A DNA stretch of 48,520 nucleotides from Treponema sp. (GCA_022510845.1 JAFLSR010000016.1:1-48520), one strand, 5' to 3'; numbered from the stretch's first letter, positions 16,015 through 25,213 are shown. Notes: generated from the sequence alone by a model not told the origin. Program-made: numbers and translations.

Positions 16015-16712
16015 ATTTCCATTACATAGTGGCTGTAGGCGTTTATCACTGTGGTGCTGCCGTATACGCCCACGCGCTCCTCGTTCTTGTCGTAAAGGTG
16101 TATGTGTCCATGAACCATGAACGCGGGCTTGTATCGTTTGATGAATTTCGAAAAGCATTCGAAGCCGCGATGGCATGGGTCTTCCTTGTCGTGTATGTGG
16201 CGCGGAGAAGCATGCGTGAGAAAAATATCTACGAATGTTCCGTAGCGCAGTTTGTTCCAGAGAAGTCTCGGCGCAAGAAGCAAGAGGTGAATCGACATTT
16301 CGAATTCCGAATACTGGCACAGTCCGTGGTTGTAGTCCATGCAGCCTGAAACGCCCGCAATCAAAAGCGGCCGCATCTTTTTTGTGCGCTTGTCCATTAT
16401 CAAAAGGTTTTTGTCCGCGAGGCATTTGAAGCCTGCGTATATTGCGCCGTGCCCATGTGCAGCCGCGGCTGGAATGGAATTCGAATAGCTCACGGCGGAA
16501 GATTCTTCTTTATGGTAGTAATTGTATTCTTTTAGATTGTGGTTGCCAAAAACAAAATATGTGGGCTTGTTCAGCGTGGACACGATGAAATCGATGTAGT
16601 CCATCGGAAGGTCGCCCGCGCATAAAACCGCGTCAACGTCGCCGAAAATTTCTTTGGCCGAAGAATTATAGATGAAAGGATCGATTTCGTCTGAAACGCA
16701 AAGAATTTTCAC
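16011..16712 (-). CDS. Calcineurin-like metallophosphoesterase
   Basis: The 233-residue protein has the order of metal-binding motifs of this fold: CVSDEIDP (residues 5-12), CAGDLP (31-36), FGNHN (about 54-58), LTHASP (about 165) and HGHIH (about 203). The first motif lacks the His of the usual D-X-H, so metal coordination may be altered. The start is GTG 16712 with AAGGA about 12 bases upstream. It lies between a TPR gene and the ParB-like gene on the same strand and overlaps the latter by four bases. The substrate is unknown; both nucleic-acid and phosphoprotein phosphatases occur in the family. Confidence 0.82.
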   Translation of the reverse strand: MKILCVSDEIDPFIYNSSAKEIFGDVDAVLCAGDLPMDYIDFIVSTLNKPTYFVFGNHNLKEYNYYHKEESSAVSYSNSIPAAAAHGHGAIYAGFKCLADKNLLIMDKRTKKMRPLLIAGVSGCMDYNHGLCQYSEFEMSIHLLLLAPRLLWNKLRYGTFVDIFLTHASPRHIHDKEDPCHRGFECFSKFIKRYKPAFMVHGHIHLYDKNEERVGVYGSTTVINAYSHYVMEI

Positions 16713-16786
16713 TTAATTGATTTTCCTTTTGCGAGCCACATTTTAGATCGCGCTGAATTTGAAACAGCGCGGTGTTTGCGCTTGAT

Positions 16787-18154
16787 TTAGCTGGCTTTGT
16801 CAAGCAACGCTTCCAAAGCCTCTTTTCCGACAAGTTCCACTGGGCGGCCTTCCGCCTCTTTTTTCGCCGTGGGAGAAAAACTGGAACTGGCAAGAATGTA
16901 TGCCTTCGTGCATTTTTTTGTTTTCAGTTCGTCGAGTGTGCGGATTACCACGTTGTCGCCAATGGGATGCGGCTCGCGGAAAAAGCAGAGCAATAGTGAC
17001 TGCTTTCTGACATTGTGCCAGTCTGCGTTGCCAACGTCCGTGGCGATAATCTGACATCCCCATTTTTTCATGTCAACTTGCTGAGGCTGGCAGCCCATCG
17101 CCTTTGTGCAAGTTTTCTTGCATATTTCCACAAAGTCGGATTCCGCGCTTGTGAGGTATTCTTTGAGTGAGTCGTTTGCCTGCAAGTCCTTGTATTCGGC
17201 GAGTTTTTGCGGAACGTCGCGGAAATTTTTTTGCACTGCTGAAATCGCTTCCCATTGCGCGATGGCCTTTTCGATTTGGCGTGTTTTTTCCAAGCAAGCC
17301 GCCAAAAAATAACGCGCGTATACTGTTTCCGGTGTGCTTGAATCCTTGGAAGCCGAAATCGCGCGTTCGTAGCAATTCATCGCGTTTTCCACGCTGTTTC
17401 CCATCATATAGCACGAGCCCATTTCTATGAGCGATTTTTGGCGGTATTCCGCGTCGCGCTGGCCTTTTTCAAACGCCTTGATTGCGCCGGGCAGGTCTTT
17501 GCTGTCCTTGAGAATTTTTCCAAGAAAATAATATGTGGAATATGTTTCTGGGCTGAGTTTGATTGCGGTGTCAATTTCGCGCTTTGCTTCGTTGACTTGT
17601 TTGGCTCTGTAGAGCAAAAGTCCCATGGCGGCGTGCGCCTTGACGTTGCGTTTGTCCAATTTCAAAACTTTGTCGTAAAAGCCAATCGCCTCTTTGTGGC
17701 TATTCTTCGCATCGTAGATTTGCGCCACCTGAAAGAAATTTTCTGCCACGTTCGGTTCGAGTTTGGTAAGGAGAAGATATTGTTTGAGCGCCTCTTCCTG
17801 CTGCCCGAATTTGGAATAAAGCCCTGCGAGCGATTTGCGGAACTGCGCTTCTGGAAGTTGCTTTCCATCGAATATTCCGTTTTGATCCACGTATTTCAAT
17901 TCCATCAATGCGAGTTCGTTCTTGCCGTCAGCCAAATACGCGCGTCCGAGATAATAGTGGGCGAAATAATCTTTGGGATTTTTTTGAACGAGTCCTTTTG
18001 CCGCCTTTATCGCCGCCTGCGTTTTTCCCTGTTTCAAAAGTCTTTGGATTCCGTCGATTTTCTTGGGAGAGGCGATGTTTTTCACTGCCACAAATACAAG
18101 GATGGTTACGATAGTTCCTAGGAAAATTATAGCCACAATTTGAACGACACTCAT
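16787..18154 (-). CDS. Membrane-anchored TPR protein with restriction-nuclease-like C terminus
   Basis: The 455-residue protein starts with one transmembrane helix (about residues 4-25), then at least seven TPR units (about 35-310; for example FAHYYLGRAYLADGKNELAL and NVKAHAAMGLLLYRAKQVNE). The last about 120 residues look like a Mrr-type fold: GCQIIATDVGNADWHN, KAYILASSSFSPTAKKEAEG and a GKEALEALLDKA tail. The classic catalytic D...ExK set is not obvious, so nuclease activity is doubtful. ATG 18154 has GGAG nine bases upstream; an in-frame extension further up is not credible. It is divergent from another TPR gene and leads the phosphoesterase/ParB-like pair. Confidence 0.78.
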   Translation of the reverse strand: MSVVQIVAIIFLGTIVTILVFVAVKNIASPKKIDGIQRLLKQGKTQAAIKAAKGLVQKNPKDYFAHYYLGRAYLADGKNELALMELKYVDQNGIFDGKQLPEAQFRKSLAGLYSKFGQQEEALKQYLLLTKLEPNVAENFFQVAQIYDAKNSHKEAIGFYDKVLKLDKRNVKAHAAMGLLLYRAKQVNEAKREIDTAIKLSPETYSTYYFLGKILKDSKDLPGAIKAFEKGQRDAEYRQKSLIEMGSCYMMGNSVENAMNCYERAISASKDSSTPETVYARYFLAACLEKTRQIEKAIAQWEAISAVQKNFRDVPQKLAEYKDLQANDSLKEYLTSAESDFVEICKKTCTKAMGCQPQQVDMKKWGCQIIATDVGNADWHNVRKQSLLLCFFREPHPIGDNVVIRTLDELKTKKCTKAYILASSSFSPTAKKEAEGRPVELVGKEALEALLDKAS

Positions 18155-18185
18155 TGGACATTTCTCCAAAATTAAGTTACCAGTA

Positions 18186-18214
18186 TTGAAAAAAATGGTT
18201 ATATATGCGATTAT
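18186..18214 (+). promoter_or_regulatory. Promoter of the 18222 TPR gene, leaderless type
   Basis: TTGAAA (18186-18191), 17 bp, GATTAT (18209-18214). Seven bases separate the -10 box from ATG 18222 and there is no Shine-Dalgarno sequence. The whole divergent spacer is only 67 bases. Confidence 0.5.
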
Positions 18215-18221
18215 GACATAT

Positions 18222-19049
18222 ATGAAAATAAAATACAAGTGTTTGCTGAATATGTTTTTCGCAATTTTCTGTGTGGAAGCGGTGTTGGCGCAGAGTTCGT
18301 CTTCCGGAAAATCCGTTTCGCAGGGAACGAAACTTTTCGAGCAGGGAAAGGCGGCCGAAGCCATCGCGCCTTTGGAAGCCGCCGTGAATTCAGGAAGCGC
18401 GTCTCCGGACGAATATAATTATCTTGGGCTTTCTTACTATCAAATTGGAAACTATGCGAAATCCGTGGAAGCGTTCAAAAAAGGCTTGACCGCAGCGGGC
18501 ACGAACAAAAAACTTCTATATTTTAATATGGGAAATTCGTACTTTTCAATGGGCGAATATCAGGCCGCGATTGACAGTTTTTCCATGGCGATTGTGGCGG
18601 ATTCCAGTTACGCCGAGCCTGTTTTGAACAAGGCGAACGCGGAAATCAAACTCGACAAACTTTCCGAAGCCGCCGCGGACTACAAGCGTTACCTTGTGCT
18701 GCGTCCTGAAAGCGCCCAGCGTTCTGAAATCGAAAGGCTCTTGTCGTTGATTGACGCGGAGATTGCCGCCCGAGCCGAAGCCGCCGTACTCGCCGAGCAG
18801 GAAGCGGCTCGAATCAAAGCCGAAGAGGAACGGATTGCGGCGGAGCGCGCAGAACAGGAGCGAGTTGCTGCGGAAAAACGCGCGGAAGAGGAAAGGCTCG
18901 CTGCCGAAGCGCGTGCCGCCGAAGAAGAACGCCGCCGCAAGTTGCTTGAAGACGTGGCGAATTCTTTGAGGCAGAATTCCGACGTGACGAACATGAGCGC
19001 GGATGCCGAAGACGCGCTCGATTATGACTACGATTCCGACATAGAATGA
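18222..19049 (+). CDS. Secreted TPR protein with long charged coiled coil
   Basis: From ATG 18222 the product is 275 residues with a signal peptide (MKIKYKCLLNMFFAIFCVEAVLAQ). Three to four TPR units follow (EYNYLGLSYYQIGNYAKSVE, LLYFNMGNSYFSMGEYQAAI and others, about residues 35-165). A highly charged Ala/Glu/Arg coiled coil (about 185-245, repeats of RAEEERLAAEARAAEEE type) resembles the TolA stalk, and the tail is acidic (DYDYDSDIE). An upstream in-frame start is possible but would bury the signal peptide. I infer a periplasmic scaffold; its partner may be the divergent membrane TPR protein or the larger TPR gene downstream. Confidence 0.75.
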   Translation: MKIKYKCLLNMFFAIFCVEAVLAQSSSSGKSVSQGTKLFEQGKAAEAIAPLEAAVNSGSASPDEYNYLGLSYYQIGNYAKSVEAFKKGLTAAGTNKKLLYFNMGNSYFSMGEYQAAIDSFSMAIVADSSYAEPVLNKANAEIKLDKLSEAAADYKRYLVLRPESAQRSEIERLLSLIDAEIAARAEAAVLAEQEAARIKAEEERIAAERAEQERVAAEKRAEEERLAAEARAAEEERRRKLLEDVANSLRQNSDVTNMSADAEDALDYDYDSDIE

Positions 19050-19226
19050 ATTTCGTTTTGCGAATGCGGTTCGAAATTCGGCTTGAAATTCTGTGATGAA
19101 AATTCTATTTGATTTGTGCGGAGGGGCATACGCCTACGTTCTGCGTCGGATTGGTTGATTTAGCAGGAGATTTGCGCCCGCTCTTTTCATATAGAATGTT
19201 TTTTCAAAAAATGACTGGAAAATTTT

Positions 19227-21575
19227 ATGGCAAAGCAAAAAATCGCCGATAATGATTCTGTGGAAAAGAAAACAGAAGAAAATATTTCGAAAAAATCGGC
19301 AGCCGCCTCGCTCGGCTCTGCGGGAGCGACAAAAAAAGCGTCTTTGACCGGCGCAAAACCCACGGACGCTTCAAAAAGAACATCTTTGAGCAGCGCGGAT
19401 TCCGCTCCGAAAGTTGCGGAAAGGGCAAGTTCGCTTTCGTATTCAAATTCAACGCAGATTGCAGGAGAAGATTTGACGTTGCGTCAAAATCCTGCGAGCG
19501 CGGGCGTAAATGTTTCGGCAAGTTCAGCCGCTTTGAAAAATCCTTCATATCCATCTGACAATCCTCAAAAAAAGAATGGCGCGAAAGTAATCGCTGTTGT
19601 CGCGGCGATTGTGGTTTTGCTTTTGCTCGGTTTCTTTGCCACGCGGGGAGTGTGGCTCGGTGGCGATGGAACAGCAAATTCCGCGAAGACCAGGGAAAAC
19701 ACTCTTGCTTTGGCTCAAAAATATCTTGAAAAAGGACAGTTCGATGACGCGATGCGACTTTTGAACGAACTTTTGCAGGCGGACATAAATGACAAGGAAG
19801 CGGACGAACTTTTGGATATGGCCATCGCGCTAAAAAAGGAATACGAATCGCGAAACAATTCTCCTCAGAATGCGAATTTCAGTTTTGACACGGACGGTAT
19901 AGCAAACGCCCTCCGCGAACAGAACGAGCGCAATCAAGAAACGATAAACAGGCTTTTGGCAGAACAACAGCGCAATGCGAGCGACAATGCTCGTGCGGAA
20001 GAGGAGGCCATTGCACGCAAGGCTGCCGAGGAAGCGCGCAAGAAAGAGGACGCGGAGCGCAAGGCAAAGGAAGAGGCTCTTGCGCAAAAGAACAAGGAAT
20101 TGAAGGCGAAAATCGATTCGGTGAACAACAAGGTTCTCGCGGGCAAGGCTGATCTCAACACAGGCAACATCGACAGCGCGCTTTCGAATTTCGAGCAGGC
20201 TTCTAGCCAGCTTCCGCTTCCCGAAGGCGAGCCTGAATTCAGCGCGTCAAAATACAGCGAAATCGCATGGGCTTTGTACGATGCCGCTTCCAACGAAAAA
20301 GATGAAGGACGCAAGAACAAGCTCAATTCTGCCGCCGTCCAATATGTGAACAAGGCTCTCGCCAACAATCAGAATGATCCGACTTCTCATTATATTTTGG
20401 GAATGAACTACATCGAAACCGGCGACTGGGAAAAGGCCCAAAAAGAACTTGCGGCTGCCGTCCAAAATGATCCTGACAATTATCTCTACTATTATAATTT
20501 GGGACGCGCACAGTTCCGACTGAGGAATTTTACCGCCGCCCGCTCTTCGTTCGAATCTTCTGTGAGATACAACAACAATTTCGATCCAGCGTATTTCAAT
20601 TTGGGAATGACTTGCCAGCGACTCAAACTGAACAAGGACGCTTTGGCGGCGTTCCGCAGCGCGCATCAAGTGAATCCGAATTATTCCCGCGCGTATTTGG
20701 AGGAGGCGCGAATATTGAATTCCGCTTTCAACGATTCCAAGGGCGCGCTTGAAGCGTACAAAAAAGTAATCGAACTCGATCCTGTGAACACGCAGGCTTT
20801 GAATGAATGCGGTTCGGTCTATGCGGGAATGGGCAACAATGCCGAGGCGGAGAATTGCTATCGCCGCGCCATCGCTCTGCTCAAACCGGGCGACAAAGAC
20901 CCGATAACGTATTACAATTTGGCGACCGCCCTTTTCAATCAAAACAAACTTCCTGCCGCGCAAAGCAACGCCAAACTCGCATACGAACAGATGGACGCAC
21001 TCACGCGGAATTCCGACAAGGCGATGGTCGTGTACAATTACGCGCTCATCGAAGATACGCTCGGCAATGCGGACAAAGCGATAACTCTTTACAAGGAAGT
21101 CCTCGTTCTCGACCCGAACAACGCGAAGACAAAGACGAATCTTGGAAAGATGTTTATGCACATGAATCCGCCGGACGCTGATGCCGCGCTTTCGTTCTAT
21201 CTTGACGCATACAATACAAGCCCGAGTTTCGAACTGGAAAACAATTTGGGAAGTGCGTATTTGATGAAAAAAGATTATTCGAACGCAATCACTTATTTTC
21301 AGAACGCCATCAAGAAAAACCCAAAGGATAACGCCGTTCGCTTCAATTTGGGGCAGGCGTATTCAGGCGCGGGAGAATTCGACAACGCCAAGACCACTTA
21401 CCTTGAGATTCTCAATTCCGACACGAGCAATTGGGATGTCTACATCGAAGTGGCAAAAGTGTTCATCGCTTTGAAAGACACGGCGAACGCGGAAGCCTAT
21501 CTGAAAATCTTGCAGCAAAAAAATCCCACTTACAAAAAAGCCGAAGTGGATGTGCTGCTCGAAGCCACGCGCTGA
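19227..21575 (+). CDS. Large single-pass TPR protein
   Basis: The 782-residue protein has a Ser/Ala/Lys-rich disordered N terminus (about 1-115), one transmembrane helix (VIAVVAAIVVLLLLGFFATR, about 121-140), a charged coiled coil (about 230-300, EEARKKEDAERKAKEEALAQ) and about eleven TPR units to the C terminus (such as PTSHYILGMNYIETGDWEKA and AYFNLGMTCQRLKLNKDALA). Cytoplasmic N terminus with periplasmic TPR array is the likely topology. The ATG has only a weak GGAAA site. A TATAGAAT at 19190-19197 may be its -10. Its stop is one base from the convergent mutL stop. Function unknown; an envelope scaffold is likely. Confidence 0.8.
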   Translation: MAKQKIADNDSVEKKTEENISKKSAAASLGSAGATKKASLTGAKPTDASKRTSLSSADSAPKVAERASSLSYSNSTQIAGEDLTLRQNPASAGVNVSASSAALKNPSYPSDNPQKKNGAKVIAVVAAIVVLLLLGFFATRGVWLGGDGTANSAKTRENTLALAQKYLEKGQFDDAMRLLNELLQADINDKEADELLDMAIALKKEYESRNNSPQNANFSFDTDGIANALREQNERNQETINRLLAEQQRNASDNARAEEEAIARKAAEEARKKEDAERKAKEEALAQKNKELKAKIDSVNNKVLAGKADLNTGNIDSALSNFEQASSQLPLPEGEPEFSASKYSEIAWALYDAASNEKDEGRKNKLNSAAVQYVNKALANNQNDPTSHYILGMNYIETGDWEKAQKELAAAVQNDPDNYLYYYNLGRAQFRLRNFTAARSSFESSVRYNNNFDPAYFNLGMTCQRLKLNKDALAAFRSAHQVNPNYSRAYLEEARILNSAFNDSKGALEAYKKVIELDPVNTQALNECGSVYAGMGNNAEAENCYRRAIALLKPGDKDPITYYNLATALFNQNKLPAAQSNAKLAYEQMDALTRNSDKAMVVYNYALIEDTLGNADKAITLYKEVLVLDPNNAKTKTNLGKMFMHMNPPDADAALSFYLDAYNTSPSFELENNLGSAYLMKKDYSNAITYFQNAIKKNPKDNAVRFNLGQAYSGAGEFDNAKTTYLEILNSDTSNWDVYIEVAKVFIALKDTANAEAYLKILQQKNPTYKKAEVDVLLEATR

Positions 21576-21576
21576 T

Positions 21577-23511
21577 TTACGTGCGTTTTACCAAGCCGAA
21601 AAGTTTTTCGCGCGTGATTACCGTGTAGACAGGACGACCGTGCGGACAATGCGGGTCGGGCAAATCCAAAGCCTTTTTTGCAAGGTCTTCCGCCGCCGCA
21701 TCGTCCAAAATGTAGCCGTCCTTTACTGCGGCTTTGCAGGCGGTCATCGCGGCGATTTTTCGGATGATTTCGGGCGGCTCTGTTCCACGTTCAAAAAGCA
21801 TTTTTTTCAGTTCGTGCGCATCTCCTTTCCAAAGTGAATTCAACGTAGTGAATTGCCATTCGCCTTCGGAAATTTTTTCGCAGGAAAATCCGCATTCAAA
21901 AAGTTGCGGCGCGAGAGCCTCCATCTGCCGCTCGTCTTCGTCCGAATCAAGCGCGATTTTCAGCGGAATCAAAAGTTTTTGCGTTTCGTTTTTTCCATTC
22001 ATTATTTTGTCGAACAAAAATCGCTCGTGCGCCGCGTGTTGATCAATCGCATAAAGCGCGGAATTTTTTTCAATCAAAATGAAAGTTCCGAGCGCGCGTC
22101 CGATGTAACGGAATTCGTAAGCCGAAGCATCCGCCTTCGGGAAAAAAATGCTTTGGCGTTCTTGCGCGAGATTTTCGCTTTCTTTGGGATTTGGAATGGC
22201 GGAAGTTTCTCGCGTATTCGGTTCTGCCACTTTTAAAAAATGTGGGCGGCCGCTTGTGTGATTTACGTAACTCGCGCCGAAAGAATTTTTGGGAGCGGGC
22301 GGAATTTTTTGCGAGACAGGCGGAATCGTTTTTTGCGGAAAAAAGTTTTTTGCTTCGGACTTTGCGTTTTCAAAAAAGGAGCGTGATATTTGCGCGGACT
22401 CCGAACGAGGCGCACCGCCGTGGAAATTTTTCTTTTCCGAAAAATCCGCAGAAACTTGTGGAATTGTTTCATCCAAAAGCGGCGCGGAATATTGTTCCTT
22501 CATCGTCTTGATTGTGTACGCGCGGAAAAATTCCCGCAAGGTGCTGCTCACTCCGTGGTGAAGCGAAGAGAGGTCTTTGAAACGCGCCTCGCGCTTTGCA
22601 GGATGGATGTTGAAGTCAACCAAGTCTGGGCGCATTTCCACAAAAAGCGCCGCGACAGGATGAGTGCCGTTTGGAAAGCATCCCTGCGCTCCGTACTCGA
22701 TTGCTTGCAGCAATGAATACTCTGAAATGCGCCGCCCGTTCACATAAATGAAAATGTCCTTTCTGTCTGTGCGGGAAACCGATGGGTCTCCGATTACGAT
22801 TTTGAAATTCCATTCGCCGTTCGGGGCGTTTCCTTTTAGTTCATAAAATAAATCCGCACTCTGCCTTATTTCGAGCGCGCTCACAAAACGCTTTGCCAAA
22901 GTTTGACCCGCGCTCAAATCGCTTCGTATTTCACCGTCCACGCTCAGGCGGAAAGCGATGTCGGTGCGTGGGAGTGCTTTTTCGAGGAAGGTGGAGCGGC
23001 ACATTTTTGTTTCGCTTGCGGGGCGTTTTAAAAACTGCCTTCGTGCCGGAAAATTTTCAAAAAGGTTTTCGCTTGTGACGATTGTTCCAGAAACATTTTG
23101 CGAAGGTTCGAGAATGTGGTCTTCCGTGACGCTGCAACGCATTTTATATTCGCCGCTTGCAATCGTAAGGCGCGAAACCGCCGCAATCGAAGCCAAAGCC
23201 TCGCCGCGAAATCCGAGCGTCGAAAGGTTCAGCAAGTCGCTTTCCGTGCTGATTTTGCTTGTGGCGTGGGGATGGGCCGCAGCCAAAAGATTTTCCTTGG
23301 ACATTCCGCAGCCATTGTCTGCCACGCGAATCCGTTCAATGCCGCCGCCAAAAATTTCCACGTCGATTTGCGTTGCGCCTGAATCCACGGCGTTGTCCAA
23401 AAGTTCGCGGAGCGTGGCGTTGGGGCGGTCAATCACTTCGCCCGCCGCGATTTTTCGCGCGACTTCCGCATTGAGAATTTTTATCTGTCTTTCCGCGTTC
23501 GTTTTTTCCAT
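21577..23511 (-). CDS. mutL: DNA mismatch repair protein MutL
   Basis: MutL couples mismatch recognition by MutS to strand removal. The 644-residue protein has the N-terminal GHKL ATPase (IAAGEVIDRP, RELLDNAVDSGAT, VADNGCGM, GFRGEALASI), a long linker (about 340-450), and a C-terminal dimerisation/endonuclease domain. The endonuclease motif reads DQHAAHERFLFD, so the final Glu of DQHA-x2-E-x4-E is Asp; ACKAAVK and CPHGRPVYT are present, supporting a nicking MutL as expected without MutH. Neither a Shine-Dalgarno sequence nor a clear promoter is seen before ATG 23511. It lies 184 bases downstream of xseB on the same strand. Confidence 0.95.
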   Translation of the reverse strand: MEKTNAERQIKILNAEVARKIAAGEVIDRPNATLRELLDNAVDSGATQIDVEIFGGGIERIRVADNGCGMSKENLLAAAHPHATSKISTESDLLNLSTLGFRGEALASIAAVSRLTIASGEYKMRCSVTEDHILEPSQNVSGTIVTSENLFENFPARRQFLKRPASETKMCRSTFLEKALPRTDIAFRLSVDGEIRSDLSAGQTLAKRFVSALEIRQSADLFYELKGNAPNGEWNFKIVIGDPSVSRTDRKDIFIYVNGRRISEYSLLQAIEYGAQGCFPNGTHPVAALFVEMRPDLVDFNIHPAKREARFKDLSSLHHGVSSTLREFFRAYTIKTMKEQYSAPLLDETIPQVSADFSEKKNFHGGAPRSESAQISRSFFENAKSEAKNFFPQKTIPPVSQKIPPAPKNSFGASYVNHTSGRPHFLKVAEPNTRETSAIPNPKESENLAQERQSIFFPKADASAYEFRYIGRALGTFILIEKNSALYAIDQHAAHERFLFDKIMNGKNETQKLLIPLKIALDSDEDERQMEALAPQLFECGFSCEKISEGEWQFTTLNSLWKGDAHELKKMLFERGTEPPEIIRKIAAMTACKAAVKDGYILDDAAAEDLAKKALDLPDPHCPHGRPVYTVITREKLFGLVKRT

Positions 23512-23695
23512 AAAAATAAATTCAATTCAAAAGTGTCCGCGTTTTTTGCGGCAAGGATTGTTAGGGGAATTCATCGCTTGGTTCGCATAGCGATGATGTT
23601 TCGAAGCGCAGCGAAGGAATGGAGGTAGCACGAAGTGCGTACATAACCCCAAAAATCCGCCTAAAATACCTTTAGATACCTAAACATATCTTGAA
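23512..23695 (-). other. Palindrome-rich spacer between xseB and mutL
   Basis: No gene is seen in these 184 bases. On the minus strand the region has several short inverted repeats (GCAC-TTC-GTGC; ATCGCT...AGCGAT) and a GCTACCTCCATTCCTTCGCTGCGC run that loosely recalls the 31.5 kb spacer (GGCTACCTTCTGCATCG). It may be a decayed member of the intergenic repeat family. Confidence 0.4.
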
Positions 23696-23974
23696 TTATT
23701 GCCTGAGGCCTTCTTTCGGTGCGCCCGCGCTTCCTGTGGCGTCGTCGGTTTGGGAAAACAAATCCAATTCTGGCGAATCGCCCGCGCTTGCGACAGGCTG
23801 GTTCATAAGCACTTGGATTTTTCCTTCGATGCGGTCGATTTCCTTTTCCATACCTTTTGCAAGTTTGATTCCTTCTTCAAACGAAGCGAGCGCGTCTTCG
23901 AGCGTGACTTCGGGATTTTTGATTTTTTGGCTGATTTCTTCGAGCCTTTCCAAATTCTCTTCAAAGTTTTTCAT
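23696..23974 (-). CDS. xseB: Exodeoxyribonuclease VII small subunit
   Basis: XseB coats the XseA catalytic subunit in the single-strand exonuclease ExoVII. The 92-residue product opens MKNFEENLERLEEISQKIK and carries the family signature VTLEDALASFEEGIKLAK, followed by a Ser/Gly-rich tail. The ATG at 23974 gives the typical N terminus; ATG 23983 lies only two bases after GGAGG, too close to be ideal, but cannot be excluded. It follows xseA by fewer than 20 bases. Confidence 0.93.
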   Translation of the reverse strand: MKNFEENLERLEEISQKIKNPEVTLEDALASFEEGIKLAKGMEKEIDRIEGKIQVLMNQPVASAGDSPELDLFSQTDDATGSAGAPKEGLRQ

Positions 23975-23992
23975 CGATTGCATTGCCTCCGT

Positions 23993-25207
23993 TTATTTTT
24001 GCGCCGAATCAACTGTGGCGAAAATTTTTCCGTGTGCCGGAATTATTTCGATTTTTTCTCCGCGCGAAACTTCGGAAAAACTCCGGACGATTTTTCCGCT
24101 TGAATTTCTTACCATCGAATATCCGCGTTCAAAAAGCGCGGCGGGCGAAGCGTTTTCCAAAATCAGGATTTGCTTTTCAAGCAAGGTTTTGGCATTGTTC
24201 ACTCGCTCCGTGATGTTGGAAAGAAGGGCTTCTTTTGCGGAATCGAATCGCTGCAAAAGCGGTTGTTCGATGCTTCTGAATTTCAATTCCATCGTTTCGG
24301 GAGAAAATTCTTTTATCATCAATTTCAGGTTTTCGATGCGGCGGCGGATTTCGCTTTCAAACTCTTGCGCTTTTTGCTCCAAAAAATAAAGCACATCGTC
24401 CAAAACAGGCACTGCGATTTCTGCGGCGGCTGACGGAGTGGGCGCGCGGCGATCCGATGCGAAGTCGCAAAGAGACCAGTCGATTTCGTGGCCGACTGCG
24501 GAAATGACGGGAATCTTTGATGCCGCCACTGCGCGAACAACACTTTCTTCGCTGAACGGCAAAAGGTCTTCGAGCGAGCCGCCTCCTCGCCCGACAATCA
24601 AAACGTCGCACATTTTAAAATCATTGGCGCACTCTATTTGGCGCACGATGCTTTGCGCGGCGGCTTCTCCTTGCACTGCGGCAGGAAAAATGATTACGTT
24701 CAAATATTTGTTTCTGCGCCGCGTGATTTGAAGAATGTCGCGGATTGCCGCCCCGGTCGTGCTCGTTACGACACCGATGGTTTTCGGAAAGGCGGGGAGG
24801 GGAATTTTATTCGCCTCGTCGAACAACCCTTCGGCTGCAAGGCGTTTTTTCCTTTCTTCAAGCATCATCAAAATGTTTCCGCTTCCTGCCAATTCCATCG
24901 AATCGATTACGATTTGATAGTTGCCTCGCGCGAGGTAAACCGAAAGCCTGCCTTTTACGCGGACAAGGTTTCCGTCCTTCGGCAAAAATTTCAATCGCGC
25001 CGCCGTGGACTTCCACATCACCGCTTGAATTTGCGCTTGAGAATCTTTTAGAACAAAATAGACATGCCCCGACGAACTCGGCCTGTAGTTCGAAATTTCC
25101 GCTTCGAGAATCACTTCGGAAAAATTGCCTTCGATGATGTCTTTGATGTAATTCGTGAGTTGCGTTACGCTGAAAACTGTATCGCTTGCGTAAAAAGTTT
25201 GAGGCAT
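23993..25207 (-). CDS. xseA: Exodeoxyribonuclease VII large subunit
   Basis: Catalytic subunit of ExoVII, which degrades single-stranded DNA from both ends. The 404-residue protein has the N-terminal OB-fold (FSVTQLTNYIKDIIEGNF, AEISNYRPSSSGHVYF), the nuclease domain with GVVTSTTGAAIRDI, VGRGGGSLEDLLPFSEE, ISAVGHEIDWSLCDFASD and RAPTPSAAAE, then a coiled coil and the GYSMVRNSSGKIVRS end. There is no Shine-Dalgarno sequence; a TTGAAT-N17-TAAAAT promoter ends six bases before the ATG, so the mRNA is probably leaderless. It leads xseA-xseB and perhaps mutL. Confidence 0.96.
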   Translation of the reverse strand: MPQTFYASDTVFSVTQLTNYIKDIIEGNFSEVILEAEISNYRPSSSGHVYFVLKDSQAQIQAVMWKSTAARLKFLPKDGNLVRVKGRLSVYLARGNYQIVIDSMELAGSGNILMMLEERKKRLAAEGLFDEANKIPLPAFPKTIGVVTSTTGAAIRDILQITRRRNKYLNVIIFPAAVQGEAAAQSIVRQIECANDFKMCDVLIVGRGGGSLEDLLPFSEESVVRAVAASKIPVISAVGHEIDWSLCDFASDRRAPTPSAAAEIAVPVLDDVLYFLEQKAQEFESEIRRRIENLKLMIKEFSPETMELKFRSIEQPLLQRFDSAKEALLSNITERVNNAKTLLEKQILILENASPAALFERGYSMVRNSSGKIVRSFSEVSRGEKIEIIPAHGKIFATVDSAQK

Positions 25208-25213
25208 ATTTTG

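Noticed and set aside
15067..16425. Longer version of the ParB-like gene (452 codons)
   Set aside because: The extra N terminus only reads through the metallophosphoesterase gene in another frame; the ATGA overlap start at 16014 is far better.
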